Shown: piece by piece, positions 1 to 9,444 of the stretch | How the letters are laid out: every line of letters begins with the position of its first letter | Numbering within the stretch: position 1 is the stretch's first letter | Origin: Nocardioides guangzhouensis | GTDB lineage: Bacteria > Actinomycetota > Actinomycetes > Propionibacteriales > Nocardioidaceae | NCBI RefSeq assembly: GCF_004519545.1 | Contig: NZ_SDKM01000010.1 | Span: forward strand, 82,398-146,397 | DNA length: 64,000 nucleotides | Reading direction: 5' to 3' | The notes under the pieces: model-generated | Seen by the model: only the letters and a program-made list of their open reading frames with translations | Databases searched by the model: none | Told to the model about the DNA's origin: nothing | Translations under genes and position numbers: made by a program

Positions 1-108
1 GCGGAGCAGGCCGACGACGCTGACTCTCAGGGACGTCTCAGCGACGGCTCAGGCACCGCCGAGGTCGGTCCGGCACGCTGGACGGCGGCCCCGATCCCGA
101 GGAGGACC

Positions 109-366
109 ATGCCGGAGGAGCACCAACCCGCGACCCAGCCCGCGACCCAGCCCGACGCCCACGCCGACCCGCCCGGACAACGGCGCGCACGGCCCCGCCG
201 TACCGTCCTCGCCACCGCCGGCCTCACCGCCAGCGCGGCCGTGATCGCGGCCACCCTGCTGTCCGCGCAGAACGACGACCAGGCGGGGGACCAGGCCGGT
301 GGGGCTCCGAGCGGCGAGACGAGCCAGGTCCAGTTCCAGGACGAGCCGGACACCTCACTAGACTGA
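109..366 (+). CDS. Small membrane-anchored hypothetical protein
   Basis: This 85-residue protein has a proline/arginine-rich cytoplasmic N-terminus (about 1-40), one hydrophobic segment (about 42-62, TVLATAGLTASAAVIAATLL) and an acidic Gln/Asp/Gly-rich C-terminus that would lie outside the cell. GAGGAGG stands just before the ATG, so the start is well supported. It lies 35 nt upstream of purS on the same strand and may share its transcript. I recognise no family and infer no function. The orientation follows only from the positive charges before the helix. Confidence 0.6.
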   Translation: MPEEHQPATQPATQPDAHADPPGQRRARPRRTVLATAGLTASAAVIAATLLSAQNDDQAGDQAGGAPSGETSQVQFQDEPDTSLD

Positions 367-401
367 CGCGCGCAGACATCCCCCGAGCCAAGGAGTCCCT
401 C

Positions 402-674
402 GTGGCCCGTGTCGTCGTCGACGTCATGCTCAAGCCGGAAATCCTCGACCCGCAGGGCAAGGCGGTGCAGGGCGCGCTGCCGCGGCTCGGCTTCAGCGGC
501 GTCTCGGACGTCCGCCAGGGCAAGCGCTTCGAGCTCGAGATCGACGGTGACGCCACCGACGAGACGCTGGCCCGCGTGCACGAGATCGCCGAGACCCTCC
601 TGTCGAACCCGGTGATCGAGGACTACGCGGTCCACGTCGAGGGCGGGTCCGCCAGCGCGAAGCACCGCGCCTGA
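402..674 (+). CDS. purS: Phosphoribosylformylglycinamidine synthase subunit PurS
   Basis: PurS is the small structural subunit of the three-part FGAM synthase (PurS-PurQ-PurL) of de novo purine synthesis. It helps pass ammonia from PurQ to PurL. The 90-residue protein shows the family pattern: a [14 protein letters not shown] start, [12 protein letters not shown] in the middle and a NPVIEDY segment near the end. It starts at GTG with AAGGAG at 390-395. Its TGA overlaps the purQ ATG by one base (TGATG), which indicates translational coupling. A short non-conserved tail ([10 protein letters not shown]) follows the fold. Confidence 0.95.
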   Translation: MARVVVDVMLKPEILDPQGKAVQGALPRLGFSGVSDVRQGKRFELEIDGDATDETLARVHEIAETLLSNPVIEDYAVHVEGGSASAKHRA

Positions 675-1351
675 TGAGCGGCCTGCGGATCGGGGTCGTC
701 ACCTTCCCCGGCTCCCTCGACGACGTCGACGCCCAGCGCGCGGTCCGGATCGGCGGGAACGAGGCGGTCGCGCTCTGGCACGGTGACCACGACCTCCAGG
801 GCGTGGACGCGGTGGTGCTGCCCGGAGGGTTCTCCTACGGCGACTACCTGCGCTGCGGGGCGATCTCCCGTTTCTCCCCGGTGATGACGGAGGTCATCGA
901 GGCCGCCGGCCGCGGCCTGCCCGTGCTCGGCATCTGCAACGGCTTCCAGATCCTCTGCGAGTCCCACCTGCTGCCCGGGGCCCTGATCCGCAACGACCAC
1001 CGCAAGTTCGCCTGCCTCGACCAGCGCGTGCGCATCGAGAACAACCACACGCCGTGGACCTCGTCGTACGCCGACGGTGGCGAGATCACGATCGTGCTCA
1101 AGAACGGCGAGGGGTCCTACGTCGCCGACACCGAGACCCTCGACCGGCTCGAGGGCGAGGGTCGGGTGGTGGCCCGCTACGTCGGCGAGAACCCCAACGG
1201 CTCGCAGCGCCACATCGCCGGCATCACCAACGAGCGCGGCAACGTGGTCGGCCTGATGCCGCACCCCGAGCACGCGGTCGAGGACCTGTGCGGGCCCGGC
1301 ACCGACGGGCTCGGCTTCTTCACCTCGCTCGCGGCGCAGGTGCTGTCATGA
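674..1351 (+). CDS. purQ: FGAM synthase glutaminase subunit PurQ
   Basis: PurQ hydrolyses glutamine to supply ammonia to PurL in the fourth step of purine synthesis. The 225-residue class I glutamine amidotransferase has [11 protein letters not shown] (oxyanion region), the nucleophile in GICNGFQIL (Cys about 88) and the His/Glu pair in [10 protein letters not shown] near 197-201. The length is usual. The start overlaps the purS stop and the end overlaps the next gene by ATGA. purL is not adjacent: it lies 4.2 kb downstream, separated by a minus-strand block. Confidence 0.97.
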   Translation: MSGLRIGVVTFPGSLDDVDAQRAVRIGGNEAVALWHGDHDLQGVDAVVLPGGFSYGDYLRCGAISRFSPVMTEVIEAAGRGLPVLGICNGFQILCESHLLPGALIRNDHRKFACLDQRVRIENNHTPWTSSYADGGEITIVLKNGEGSYVADTETLDRLEGEGRVVARYVGENPNGSQRHIAGITNERGNVVGLMPHPEHAVEDLCGPGTDGLGFFTSLAAQVLS

Positions 1352-1791
1352 CTCCTCTTGTCCTGTTCCGCCGGGTCGCTGTCGCCGAGGCGGTCACCTG
1401 GGCGCTGCTGCTCCTCGGCATGGTGCTGAAGTACCTCACCGAGACCACCGAGCTCGGGGTCCGGGTCTTCGGCATGGTCCACGGCGTCGTGTTCGTCGCC
1501 TACTGCGTCACCACCGTGCTGGTCACCGTCGACCAGCGCTGGTCCGCGCGCCGGGCGCTGCTCGGGCTCGCGGCCGCGGTGCCACCGTTCTGCACCGTCT
1601 GGTTCGACCGGTACGCCGAGTCCCGTGGTCTGCTCCCCGCCACCTGGCGTCTGCGGGCCGACCCCCCGGTGACCGTGCTGGAGCGCCCGGCCGCGTGGGC
1701 GCTGCGCCACCCCGGCCGGGGCGCCGCCGCGGGCGTCGCCACGGTGGGCGCGCTGACCGCGGTCGCGTTGCTGGTCGGACCGCCGGCCTGA
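1348..1791 (+). CDS. DUF3817 integral membrane protein
   Basis: This 147-residue polytopic protein has about three to four hydrophobic segments. The N-terminal part ([36 protein letters not shown], then [25 protein letters not shown]) is typical of DUF3817, a family often found next to actinobacterial purine genes. It begins inside the purQ stop (ATGA), so it is almost surely co-translated. The C-terminal 50 residues contain one more hydrophobic stretch. Its function is not known. The link to purine metabolism is by position only. Confidence 0.8.
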   Translation: MTPLVLFRRVAVAEAVTWALLLLGMVLKYLTETTELGVRVFGMVHGVVFVAYCVTTVLVTVDQRWSARRALLGLAAAVPPFCTVWFDRYAESRGLLPATWRLRADPPVTVLERPAAWALRHPGRGAAAGVATVGALTAVALLVGPPA

Positions 1792-1822
1792 GTGGCCGGG
1801 CCTGACCCCGGGCCGGCGACGG

Positions 1823-3163
1823 TCAGTAGCCGCCGGCCTGGAGCCTGCGCCACGCCTTGCTGTGCATGACGCCGGTGGCCGACATCCCGACCTGGCGCTG
1901 CCACGTCTTGACGAGGTTCTCGGTGCTGCGGAAGTAGGCGCCGTCCGCGGCCTGCCGGGTCCCGGTCGCGGCCACGAGCGCTCGCTGCAGGCGGGCGACG
2001 AACGGGCCGGTGGTGCCGTACTTCGCCGGTCGGTAGGCCCCGCGGCTGTGGATCTGGATCCAGTCGCGCTTGCGCCAGGTGTTCGACGCCGGGGCGCCGA
2101 CCTTCTTCTGCCAGGCGCGGACCGCGGCGGTCACGGCGGGGGAGAAGACGCCGTTGACCTTGCCGGCGTACACACGCTGCCGCTGGAGCAGGCACTGCAG
2201 CGCCTTGACCGCAGCGGTGCGCGTCGAGCCCTCCCGCATGGTCGGGTACGACGGGAGGTCGATGCTGACGCCGCCGCAGAAGGTCTCCGCCTTGCGGCGC
2301 TGGGAGCCGGTGCCGACCTCGAGGTAGTTGCTGTCGATGTTGATGGTGACGCCGCCCCAGGTCTCGTTGTGGCCGCCGCGGTACTGCTTGACCCGCCGGC
2401 CCGGCCGCCAGCCGTCGTCCCGGACGTAGGAGGTGGAGGTGTTCGCGACGCCGTCCCACCGGGCGATCCAGATCATGTCCGGGAGGACGAACTGGCCGGC
2501 CCGGTAGACGCGGGCGTTGTCGACCATCTTAATGCCGGAGCCGGCGCTCGAGTAGAGGCCGGAGACGTAGTCGAGCGCGTGCAGCGAGCGGGTCCACGCG
2601 TGCAGGAACCGCAGCGCGGACTCGCGACAGGCGGTGTTGTCGAAGTCGAAGCCCTCGAGGTCGTACCAGAGGGTGGAGCCGGCGGTGATGCCGAGTGCCT
2701 GGGCGGCCCGGACGGCGTCCTTCCCCTCGGCCCAGCCCTGCTGGCGGGCCCTGCGGTAGTTGTCCGTCGAGCTCGGGTTGATCTTGACGTCGTCCTGGTA
2801 CCGCGGGAACCGGGGCTGGCAGGAGGCCTGAGGGCCGAGCGTGATCGGCAGCAGCTTCCACTGGCGGGCCAGCTGGTTGCTGACCCAGGTCCTGGTCAGG
2901 TTGGGCTGGCTGCGGCAGGCCCGGGACTTGCCCGAGATGTAGATGCCCACAGCGGAGAAGGGGGAGTACTCACGCCAGGCGTCCATCTTGGACTGGGTGG
3001 GCGCGAGGCACTGGTCGAAGCCGTAGCCGGTGAAGTTGCCGGGGGTCACCCGGTTCGCCGCCTGGGCGGGTGCCGTCAGGACGGCGACGGTGGTCGCCAC
3101 GGTGGCGAGGATGGCGGCGGCCGCGGCGAGGGACCGCAGGGCTCGACGGGGAAGGGGGCTCAT
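1823..3163 (-). CDS. Secreted DUF1906 glycoside hydrolase-like protein with peptidoglycan-binding repeats
   Basis: The 446-residue protein starts at ATG 3163 behind GGAG. A TTG 15 bases upstream is in frame but has no ribosome site. It has a signal peptide (RRALRSLAAAAAILATVATTV, cleavage near AQA-A) and then a DUF1906-type (Rv2525c-like) TIM-barrel domain, roughly residues 43-260 (GYGFDQC, ISGKSRAC, GSTLWYDLEGFDF, WIARWDG, DSNYLEVG). About 150 C-terminal residues follow with two peptidoglycan-binding-like units (TAAVKALQCLLQ...AVRAWQKKVG and FVARLQRAL...VKTWQRQVG). DUF1906 is thought to act on glycans, and a cell-wall role is an inference. The WYDLEGFD and DSN segments fit the proposed acidic active-site residues. 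Confidence 0.85.
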   Translation of the reverse strand: MSPLPRRALRSLAAAAAILATVATTVAVLTAPAQAANRVTPGNFTGYGFDQCLAPTQSKMDAWREYSPFSAVGIYISGKSRACRSQPNLTRTWVSNQLARQWKLLPITLGPQASCQPRFPRYQDDVKINPSSTDNYRRARQQGWAEGKDAVRAAQALGITAGSTLWYDLEGFDFDNTACRESALRFLHAWTRSLHALDYVSGLYSSAGSGIKMVDNARVYRAGQFVLPDMIWIARWDGVANTSTSYVRDDGWRPGRRVKQYRGGHNETWGGVTINIDSNYLEVGTGSQRRKAETFCGGVSIDLPSYPTMREGSTRTAAVKALQCLLQRQRVYAGKVNGVFSPAVTAAVRAWQKKVGAPASNTWRKRDWIQIHSRGAYRPAKYGTTGPFVARLQRALVAATGTRQAADGAYFRSTENLVKTWQRQVGMSATGVMHSKAWRRLQAGGY

Positions 3164-3267
3164 GGTTCGGGTCTCCAAGCCTGGTCGGGTGCGGTCACCT
3201 TAACCTCAGAAATCACACCCGTCACAGGAGTCGGCGAACTACACATCTGTAGTTTGCGCAGGTCAGA

Positions 3268-3307
3268 GCGGGTGTGGCCGCGACCGACCGGTCGCGGCCA
3301 CACCCGC
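3268..3307 (-). terminator. Long perfect stem-loop, likely terminator of the MFS gene
   Basis: An 18-bp perfect stem (3268-3285 with 3290-3307) encloses a 4-nt loop, GACC. It lies 20 bases after the MFS stop and about 105 bases before the next minus-strand gene. There is no T-run on the minus strand, so it would act as an actinobacterial type without a U-tract or as a transcript end protector. Confidence 0.7.
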
Positions 3308-3326
3308 GTTCTGTGTCGGACGGGGG

Positions 3327-4802
3327 TCAGGCGACCTCGTCCAGGACCGGCTCGGTGACCGGGTCGGGAGCCCGGTCGAGGGCGGTGGTGCTCGCCCGCC
3401 GCGGGCGCAGCGCCACTGCGGTGACCACGAGTGCCACGGCCGCGAACGCGGCCGAGGTCAGGAACGCCTCGCGGACGCCCGGCACGAACTGGCCGGGCAC
3501 CGCGCCGGCGGCGTACACCGACACGATGGTGGCCACGCCGACCGCGCTGCCGAGCTGCTGCGTGGTCTGCAACAGGCCGGAGGCCGCACCGGCGTGCTCC
3601 GGCTCGACGCCCCCGAGGACGCTCGCGGTGATCGGCATGAAGACCAGCCCGGTCGCGAGGCCGGCGATCGTCATCGGGCCGAACACCGCGCCGAGGTAGG
3701 TGTCGGTGGTGCCGATGCCGCTGAGCCAGGCGTAGCCGCCGGCCAGGGCGAGGGTCCCGACCATGATCATCGAGCGGGCGCCGTACCGGGCCAGGAGGCG
3801 GGGCGTCACCCGCGACATCGCGAAGATGCCGAGGCTGAACGGCAGGAACGCGACGCCGGAGGCGAGCGGCCCGAAGCCGAGCACCACCTGGACGTACTGC
3901 ACGACCAGGAAGAACATCGACAGGTTGGCGCCGATCACCAGCGCCATCACGGCCAGCGCGGCGACCCGGTCCCGGTCCCTCACCAGGGACGGACGGACCA
4001 GCGGGTGCGGGTGGCGCACCTCGGTCCGGGCGAGCACGGCGAGCAGGGCGAGGCCGAGCGCGAAGCCGCCGATCGTCCGCACGGAGAGCCATCCGTGCTC
4101 CGGGGTGCCGATCAGTGCCCAGACCAGCGAGACGGCGCCCAGGGTCGCGGTCAGCGCGCCGACCACGTCGAACCGGCCCGGGCGGCGCCGGGTCTCGTCG
4201 ACGAAGCGCGGCGCGAGCAGCAGCACGCCGATGCCGATGGGCACGTTGATGAACAACGTCCAGCGCCACGACCCGACGTCGGTGAGCAGGCCGCCGAGGA
4301 GCAGGCCGATCGAGGCGCCACCGGAGGAGACGGCGCCGAACAGCGCGAACGCCCGGTGCCGGGCCGCCTCGTCGGGAGCGCTGGTGGTGAGCAGGGCCAG
4401 CACGCTCGGCGCGGCCAGCGCGGCACCGACGCCCTGCAGGGTGCGGGCCGCGACCAGCTGGCCAGGCGTCTGGGCCAGCCCGCCGAGCGCGGAGGCCACG
4501 GTGAAGACGGCGAGCCCGATCTCGAAGGCCTTCAGCCGTCCGAAGACGTCACCGAGACGTCCGCCGAGCAGGAGCAGCCCGCCGAACGCGAGCGTGTAGG
4601 CGTTGAGCACCCACGACAGCGAAGCCGGGCCGAAGCCCAAGTCGGCGTCGATGCGGGGCAGGGCGACGTTCACCACGGTCGCGTCGAGGACCAGCATCAG
4701 CTGGGCGACGAGGACGATCGCGATGCCGGTCGCGGCACGTCCGGCGTCCGGCGGGAGGTCGGTCTGGAGGTCGGTGCGGGGAGCTCGCGGGTGCACGGTC
4801 AT
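3327..4802 (-). CDS. MFS drug efflux transporter, DHA2 (14-helix) type
   Basis: This is a proton-driven multidrug exporter of the EmrB/QacA type, by family. The 491-residue protein starts at ATG 4802. The upstream in-frame extension crosses the operators and is not used. Motif LDATVVNVALPRI in helix 1 and GGRLGDVFGR between helices 2 and 3 are the DHA2 and MFS signatures. Hydrophobic segments across the chain fit 14 helices, and the C-terminus is a short acidic tail. It is divergent from a TetR gene, with two palindromes between them, so it is very likely repressed by that regulator and induced by its substrate. The substrate cannot be read from sequence. Confidence 0.9.
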   Translation of the reverse strand: MTVHPRAPRTDLQTDLPPDAGRAATGIAIVLVAQLMLVLDATVVNVALPRIDADLGFGPASLSWVLNAYTLAFGGLLLLGGRLGDVFGRLKAFEIGLAVFTVASALGGLAQTPGQLVAARTLQGVGAALAAPSVLALLTTSAPDEAARHRAFALFGAVSSGGASIGLLLGGLLTDVGSWRWTLFINVPIGIGVLLLAPRFVDETRRRPGRFDVVGALTATLGAVSLVWALIGTPEHGWLSVRTIGGFALGLALLAVLARTEVRHPHPLVRPSLVRDRDRVAALAVMALVIGANLSMFFLVVQYVQVVLGFGPLASGVAFLPFSLGIFAMSRVTPRLLARYGARSMIMVGTLALAGGYAWLSGIGTTDTYLGAVFGPMTIAGLATGLVFMPITASVLGGVEPEHAGAASGLLQTTQQLGSAVGVATIVSVYAAGAVPGQFVPGVREAFLTSAAFAAVALVVTAVALRPRRASTTALDRAPDPVTEPVLDEVA

Positions 4803-4844
4803 GGGAGAGGTCCTGTTCTGCCCCGGCGGGGCGAGGTACTCTAG

Positions 4845-4894
4845 ACGGAGAATGACTCCGGTTCTGGGATCCACCATACGGAGAGTGTCTCCGT
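4845..4894. promoter_or_regulatory. Twin TetR-type operators in the divergent MFS/tetR promoter
   Basis: Two related palindromes lie between the divergent genes: CGGAG-AATGA-CTCCG at 4846-4860 and ACGGAGA-GTG-TCTCCGT at 4878-4894. Their centres are about 33 bp apart, near three helical turns. A TAGAGT box on the minus strand (4843-4838) abuts the first palindrome and is a good -10 for the MFS gene. Binding by the adjacent TetR protein is an inference from position and symmetry. Confidence 0.75.
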
Positions 4895-4911
4895 TTAGCA
4901 AGGGGAATGCT

Positions 4912-5460
4912 GTGCGTGCCGACGCCAAGCGCAACTACGACCGGATCGTGGAGGTCGCCCGCGAGGTCTTCCGCGAGCAGGGGTACGACGCCTCGCTGGA
5001 CCTCGTCGCCAAGCGGGCCGGGGTCGGCCCGGGCACGCTCTACCGGCACTTCCCCACGCGCGAGAACCTGATCGACGCGATCATGCAGAGCTGGGTGGAC
5101 CGGGTGGACGAGGCCGCCGACAAGGCGCTCGCCCAGGAGGGCCCGCCGCGCGACCTGCTGCTCCACTGGTTCGAGGAGTACGTCGCGCTGATCAGCCTGC
5201 ACAAGGGCGGCCCGGCCAAGATCACCTCGGCCATGGACGACCCCGCCTCTCCGATCCGGACCAAGTGCGAGGTGCTCAAGACCGCCGGTGACCGGGTGCT
5301 CGACTGGCTCCGGGCCGAGGGCGCGCTGCGCGAGGGCGTCGAGGTCACCCAGGTGGCCCGCCTCGTCGGCGGCGTCGCCACCGTGGCCGACCAGGGCGAC
5401 CTCGATCCGGCGACCGTCCGGCCGCTGCTGGAGGTGGTCGCCGACGGGCTCCTGGTCTGA
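4912..5460 (+). CDS. TetR/AcrR family transcriptional repressor
   Basis: The 182-residue protein begins at GTG 4912 after AAGGGGA. N-terminal residues 1-50 hold the TetR helix-turn-helix ([40 protein letters not shown]). The rest is the ligand-binding/dimer domain with no specific signature. It is divergent from the MFS pump and separated by two operator-like palindromes, so it probably represses the pump and itself. The open frame continues far upstream of 4912 but there runs antisense to the pump gene, so that extension is discarded. Confidence 0.92.
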   Translation: MRADAKRNYDRIVEVAREVFREQGYDASLDLVAKRAGVGPGTLYRHFPTRENLIDAIMQSWVDRVDEAADKALAQEGPPRDLLLHWFEEYVALISLHKGGPAKITSAMDDPASPIRTKCEVLKTAGDRVLDWLRAEGALREGVEVTQVARLVGGVATVADQGDLDPATVRPLLEVVADGLLV

Positions 5461-5519
5461 CCGGTCCGACGGGAAGCCACCGTGCGGGCCGCGGTGGCGT
5501 GACCGGTAGATTGGCGCCC

Positions 5520-7790
5520 GTGCCCGAGACCAGCGCCCCCGAGCGGTCCGCGCTCGACACCGTCGCCGCCGCCAGCCAGGACCCGCACCGCGACCAGCCG
5601 TGGGCCGAGCTCGGCCTGAAGGCAGACGAGTACGCCCGGATCCGCGAGATCCTCGGCCGCCGCCCGACGTCGTCGGAGCTGGCGATGTACTCCGTGATGT
5701 GGAGCGAGCACTGCTCCTACAAGAGCTCCAAGGTGCACCTCCGGCAGTTCTCCGAGATCCCGCAGGAGACTCCCGTCGGAAAGATGCTGGCCGGCATCGG
5801 CGAGAACGCCGGCGTCATCGACATCGGCCAGGGCTACGCGGTCACCTTCAAGGTCGAGTCGCACAACCACCCGTCGTACGTCGAGCCCTACCAGGGCGCC
5901 GCGACCGGTGTCGGCGGCATCGTTCGCGACATCCTCGCGATGGGCGCCCGGCCGGTCGCCGTGATGGACCCGCTCCGGTTCGGGCCGCTCGACGCCGACG
6001 ACACCCACCGGGTGCTGCCGGGGATCGTGGCCGGGGTCGGCGGCTACGGCAACTGCCTCGGCCTGCCCAACATCGGCGGCGAGGCGGTCTTCGACGAGAC
6101 CTACCTCGGCAACCCGCTGGTCAACGCGCTCTGCGTCGGCGTGCTCAAGCACGAGGACCTGCACCTGGCCAAGGCCTCCGGCGTCGGCAACCAGGTCATC
6201 CTGTACGGCGCCCGGACCGGCGGCGACGGCATCGGAGGCGTTTCCGTGCTCGCCTCCGAGACCTTCGACGAGGGCGGCCCGGCCAAGCGCCCCAGCGTGC
6301 AGGTCGGCGACCCCTTCATGGAGAAGCTGCTCATCGAGTGCACCCTCGAGATCTTTGCGGCCGGCCTCGTCGCCGGCATCCAGGACCTCGGCGGCGCCGG
6401 GCTGTCCTGCGCCACCTCCGAGCTCGCCTCCGCCGGCGACGGCGGCATGCACGTCGAGCTCGACCGGGTCCCGCTGCGCGACTCCACGCTCGCTCCCGAG
6501 GAGATCCTCATGAGCGAGTCGCAGGAGCGGATGATGGCGGTCGTCGAGCCCGGCGACGTCGAGGCCTTCCTCGCGATCTGCGCGAAGTGGGACGTCGAGG
6601 CCGTGGTGGTGGGCGAGGTGACCGACACCGGCCGGCTGCAGATCGACTGGCACGGCGAGCGCGTGGTCGACGTACCCCCGCGGTCCGTGGCGCACGACGG
6701 GCCGACGTACCAGCGTCCCTTCGCGCGCCCCGACTGGCAGGACGCCCTCCAGGCCGACTCGGCGAACGCGCTCCCTCGGGCGATCACCGGGGCCGAGCTG
6801 CGCGACACCCTGCTCCGCCTGGTCGCCTCGCCGAACCTGTGCGACAAGTCGTGGATCACCGACCAGTACGACCGCTACGTGCGCGGCAACACCGTCCTCG
6901 CGCAGCCGTCCGACTCCGGGATGATCCGGGTCGACGACGAGTCGAACCTCGGCGTCGCGGTCTCCACCGACTGCAACGGACGGTTCGCCAAGCTCGACCC
7001 GTACGCCGGCGCCCAGCTCGCGCTGGTCGAGTCCTACCGGAACGTGGCCACCGGCGGCGCCGCCCCGCTCGCGATCTCCGACTGCCTCAACTTCGGCTCC
7101 CCCGAGGACCCCGCGGTCATGTGGCAGTTCGCCGAGGCCTGCCGCGGACTGAAGGACGCCTGCGTCGAGCTCGGCATCCCGGTCACCGGCGGCAACGTCA
7201 GCCTCTACAACCAGACCGGCGAGACCGCGATCCTGCCGACCCCGGTGGTCGCGGTGCTCGGCGTCATCGAGGACGTCACCAGGCGCACCCCGTCCGGCTT
7301 CGTCGCCGAGGGCGAGGACGTGTTCCTGCTCGGCAGCACCGGCGAGGACCTCAGCGGCTCGGAGTGGGCGCACGTCGTGCACGGCCACCTCGGCGGGCTG
7401 CCGCCGCGGGTCGACCTGGCCGCGGAGAAGGCGCTGGCCGCGCTGCTGGTGGAGGCGTCCCGCACGGGCGCGGTCACCTCCGCCCACGACGTCTCCGACG
7501 GCGGCGTCGCCCAGGCACTCGCCGAGTCGGCGCTGCGCAACGGGATCGGCTGCACGGTCGGCTTCGAGGGCGACGCGTTCCTCGGCCTGTTCTCCGAGTC
7601 CGCGGCCCGGGCCGTGGTCACCGCCGCCGACGCCGCCGCGCTCAACGACCTGGCCGCGCGCCACGGCGTACCCCTCACCCGGCTCGGCCGCACCGGCGGC
7701 CCCGACCTGGTCGTGGACGGGCACTTCTCGGTGTCGGTCGAGGAGCTCCGGGCCGCCTGGTCCGCGACCCTGCCCGCCGCGCTGGGCTGA
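5520..7790 (+). CDS. purL: FGAM synthase large subunit PurL
   Basis: PurL is the ATP-dependent synthetase subunit that converts FGAR to FGAM with ammonia from PurQ. The 756-residue protein shows [19 protein letters not shown], the [16 protein letters not shown] signature, [10 protein letters not shown] and SAHDVSDGG, and matches the usual length of the small PurL type. I chose GTG 5520 because TAGATT (5507-5512) lies 7 nt before it, a leaderless promoter pattern seen repeatedly in this window. A GTG at 5499 in the same frame would place the -10 box inside the gene. It is separate from purS-purQ and must be transcribed by itself. Confidence 0.97.
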   Translation: MPETSAPERSALDTVAAASQDPHRDQPWAELGLKADEYARIREILGRRPTSSELAMYSVMWSEHCSYKSSKVHLRQFSEIPQETPVGKMLAGIGENAGVIDIGQGYAVTFKVESHNHPSYVEPYQGAATGVGGIVRDILAMGARPVAVMDPLRFGPLDADDTHRVLPGIVAGVGGYGNCLGLPNIGGEAVFDETYLGNPLVNALCVGVLKHEDLHLAKASGVGNQVILYGARTGGDGIGGVSVLASETFDEGGPAKRPSVQVGDPFMEKLLIECTLEIFAAGLVAGIQDLGGAGLSCATSELASAGDGGMHVELDRVPLRDSTLAPEEILMSESQERMMAVVEPGDVEAFLAICAKWDVEAVVVGEVTDTGRLQIDWHGERVVDVPPRSVAHDGPTYQRPFARPDWQDALQADSANALPRAITGAELRDTLLRLVASPNLCDKSWITDQYDRYVRGNTVLAQPSDSGMIRVDDESNLGVAVSTDCNGRFAKLDPYAGAQLALVESYRNVATGGAAPLAISDCLNFGSPEDPAVMWQFAEACRGLKDACVELGIPVTGGNVSLYNQTGETAILPTPVVAVLGVIEDVTRRTPSGFVAEGEDVFLLGSTGEDLSGSEWAHVVHGHLGGLPPRVDLAAEKALAALLVEASRTGAVTSAHDVSDGGVAQALAESALRNGIGCTVGFEGDAFLGLFSESAARAVVTAADAAALNDLAARHGVPLTRLGRTGGPDLVVDGHFSVSVEELRAAWSATLPAALG

Positions 7791-7929
7791 CCCACCGGCG
7801 CCCCCTGATGGCGCCACGGGGACCGCCCGGTCGGCCTGTCCGCACCATGCCAAGACGGCCCGAAGACCCCAGAGACTCGCCGCCGACGCCTTTGTCATCC
7901 TGAAAGGGCGTTCGCGCGAGGTACTGGGT

Positions 7930-9441
7930 GTGAGAGGCGACTACCGCACCGGGATGGTGACGTCGTCGGAGCAGCCGGCCGTGGAGGGGCCGGAGCGCTT
8001 CGAGGACTTCTACGCGTCCGAACTGCCCCGGCTGGTCGCGCTGGCCGGCGGCCTGGCACCTCCGGCGCTGGCGGAGGACCTCGCGCAGGAGGTGATGCTG
8101 GTCGCCTGCCGCCGCTGGCGTGAGCTGCGCGAGGTGGAGCGACCCGAGCTGTGGGTGCGGCGCACCTGCGCGGACCTCTCCGTCTCGCCGCTCCGGCGGC
8201 GGCTGGTCGAGATCCGGGCCACCGCGCGGCTGGCATCCCGGCCGGTCCGGCCGCCGTCGCTGAGCCCACCGAGCGAGCGGTTCTGGGCCGTCGTACGCGG
8301 ACTGCCGCAGCGGCAGGCGCAGGCGGTCGCGCTGCACCACGTCTACGGCATGCCCGTGCCGGACGTCGCCGAGACCCTGGACTGCACCGAGGGGACCGTG
8401 ATGCAGCACCTGGACGGGGTCCGGCGGTCCCCGGCCGCGCACGCCACCGCCGAGCTGCTGGAGAGCGTCCGACCCGACCCGGTGGTGTTGTTCGAGGACC
8501 TGCGGCGGGTACGCCGGCGACGCAGCCTCGCGACCGCCGGAGGGCTGGCGCTGGTGATGGCGGTCCTGGTGGCGACGTGGGTACTCACCCGCGGCGGCCC
8601 GGCCCCCGAGCGGGCCGGACCCCCGCACCACAACGGTGCTCTCGTCGGGCGCGGCGTCGGCGGCGCGCTGGGCGTCGCGCTCCCGCCCGGCACCTCGACG
8701 GTCCCCCTCCCGGCGGACGCCGAGCCCGGGAGCACCCCGCAGTTCACCCGGGACGGCCGACACCTGGTCTACACCCGGCGCGGCGGGTGGGTCGCGACGT
8801 ACGACGTGACCACCGGCAGGTCCCGCGACCTGACCCGGTGCCCGCTGCGCGGGGCCCACCTGTGCCCCGCGGCGCTCTCACCGGACGGCACGCAGGTCCT
8901 GCTGCTCGGGCAGGCCCGCGACGCCGTCCTGCGCGACCTGGCCACCGGTGGCGACCTCAGACTGACAGGGGTCGAGCCATTCACCGCACGGTGGTCGCCG
9001 GACGGCCGCTCGCTGGCCTACGACGGCGGCGACGGGGTCTACGTCCTCGACCTGGCGTTCGAGGCGCCGCGCCAGGTGTTCACCTACCGCGACGAGTCGG
9101 CCATGCCGCTCGCGCCGACCTGGTCGCCGGGCGGCCGACGGCTCGCGTTCTACGACCAGCAGTTGCTCCCGGAGCGTCCGGGACTGGGCACCCGTGAGAC
9201 CCGGTTCACCCTGATGGTCGTGGGGGCCGACGGCTCGCGGGCCCGGGTGATGCGGGCTGCCGGCCGGTGCGTCTGCCTGAGCGAGTCGCCCCCGGCCGTC
9301 GTGTGGAGCCCGGACGGGCGCTGGCTTGCCTACCGCCCGGTCGGGGGTGGCGTCGTGGCAGTCCGCGCCGACGGGGGGCGGGGGCTCCTGCCGCTGGCCG
9401 GCGACGTCGAGAGCGCGCTCGCCTGGCAGCCGGTGCGGTGA
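7930..9441 (+). CDS. ECF-like sigma factor fused to a membrane helix and a beta-propeller
   Basis: This 503-residue protein joins three parts. Residues 24-92 look like sigma region 2 (FEDFYASELPRLVAL, AEDLAQEVMLVACRRWRELR, WVRRTCADLS). Residues 118-165 look like region 4 (FWAVVRGLPQRQAQAVALHH, VPDVAETLDCTEGTVMQHL). One hydrophobic helix at 199-219 follows a basic stretch. About 280 residues then form a TolB/PD40-type propeller with five SPDGR-like motifs (TRDGRHLVY, SPDGTQVLL, SPDGRSLAY, SPGGRRLAF, SPDGRWLAY). The topology implies a tethered sigma factor with an extracytoplasmic sensor. GTG 7930 is taken as the start, and ATG 7954 is the alternative. No separate anti-sigma gene is adjacent. 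Confidence 0.8.
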   Translation: MRGDYRTGMVTSSEQPAVEGPERFEDFYASELPRLVALAGGLAPPALAEDLAQEVMLVACRRWRELREVERPELWVRRTCADLSVSPLRRRLVEIRATARLASRPVRPPSLSPPSERFWAVVRGLPQRQAQAVALHHVYGMPVPDVAETLDCTEGTVMQHLDGVRRSPAAHATAELLESVRPDPVVLFEDLRRVRRRRSLATAGGLALVMAVLVATWVLTRGGPAPERAGPPHHNGALVGRGVGGALGVALPPGTSTVPLPADAEPGSTPQFTRDGRHLVYTRRGGWVATYDVTTGRSRDLTRCPLRGAHLCPAALSPDGTQVLLLGQARDAVLRDLATGGDLRLTGVEPFTARWSPDGRSLAYDGGDGVYVLDLAFEAPRQVFTYRDESAMPLAPTWSPGGRRLAFYDQQLLPERPGLGTRETRFTLMVVGADGSRARVMRAAGRCVCLSESPPAVVWSPDGRWLAYRPVGGGVVAVRADGGRGLLPLAGDVESALAWQPVR

Positions 9442-9444
9442 GGC

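Noticed and set aside
5499..5519. Earlier GTG start for purL
   Set aside because: It would place the TAGATT -10 box inside the gene and adds a non-conserved leader; the later GTG fits the leaderless pattern.
5040..7898. 952-codon minus-strand open frame
   Set aside because: It is antisense to purL and tetR. Its composition (VxxRGxxHDGxG-like low complexity) and lack of any domain show a high-GC shadow frame.
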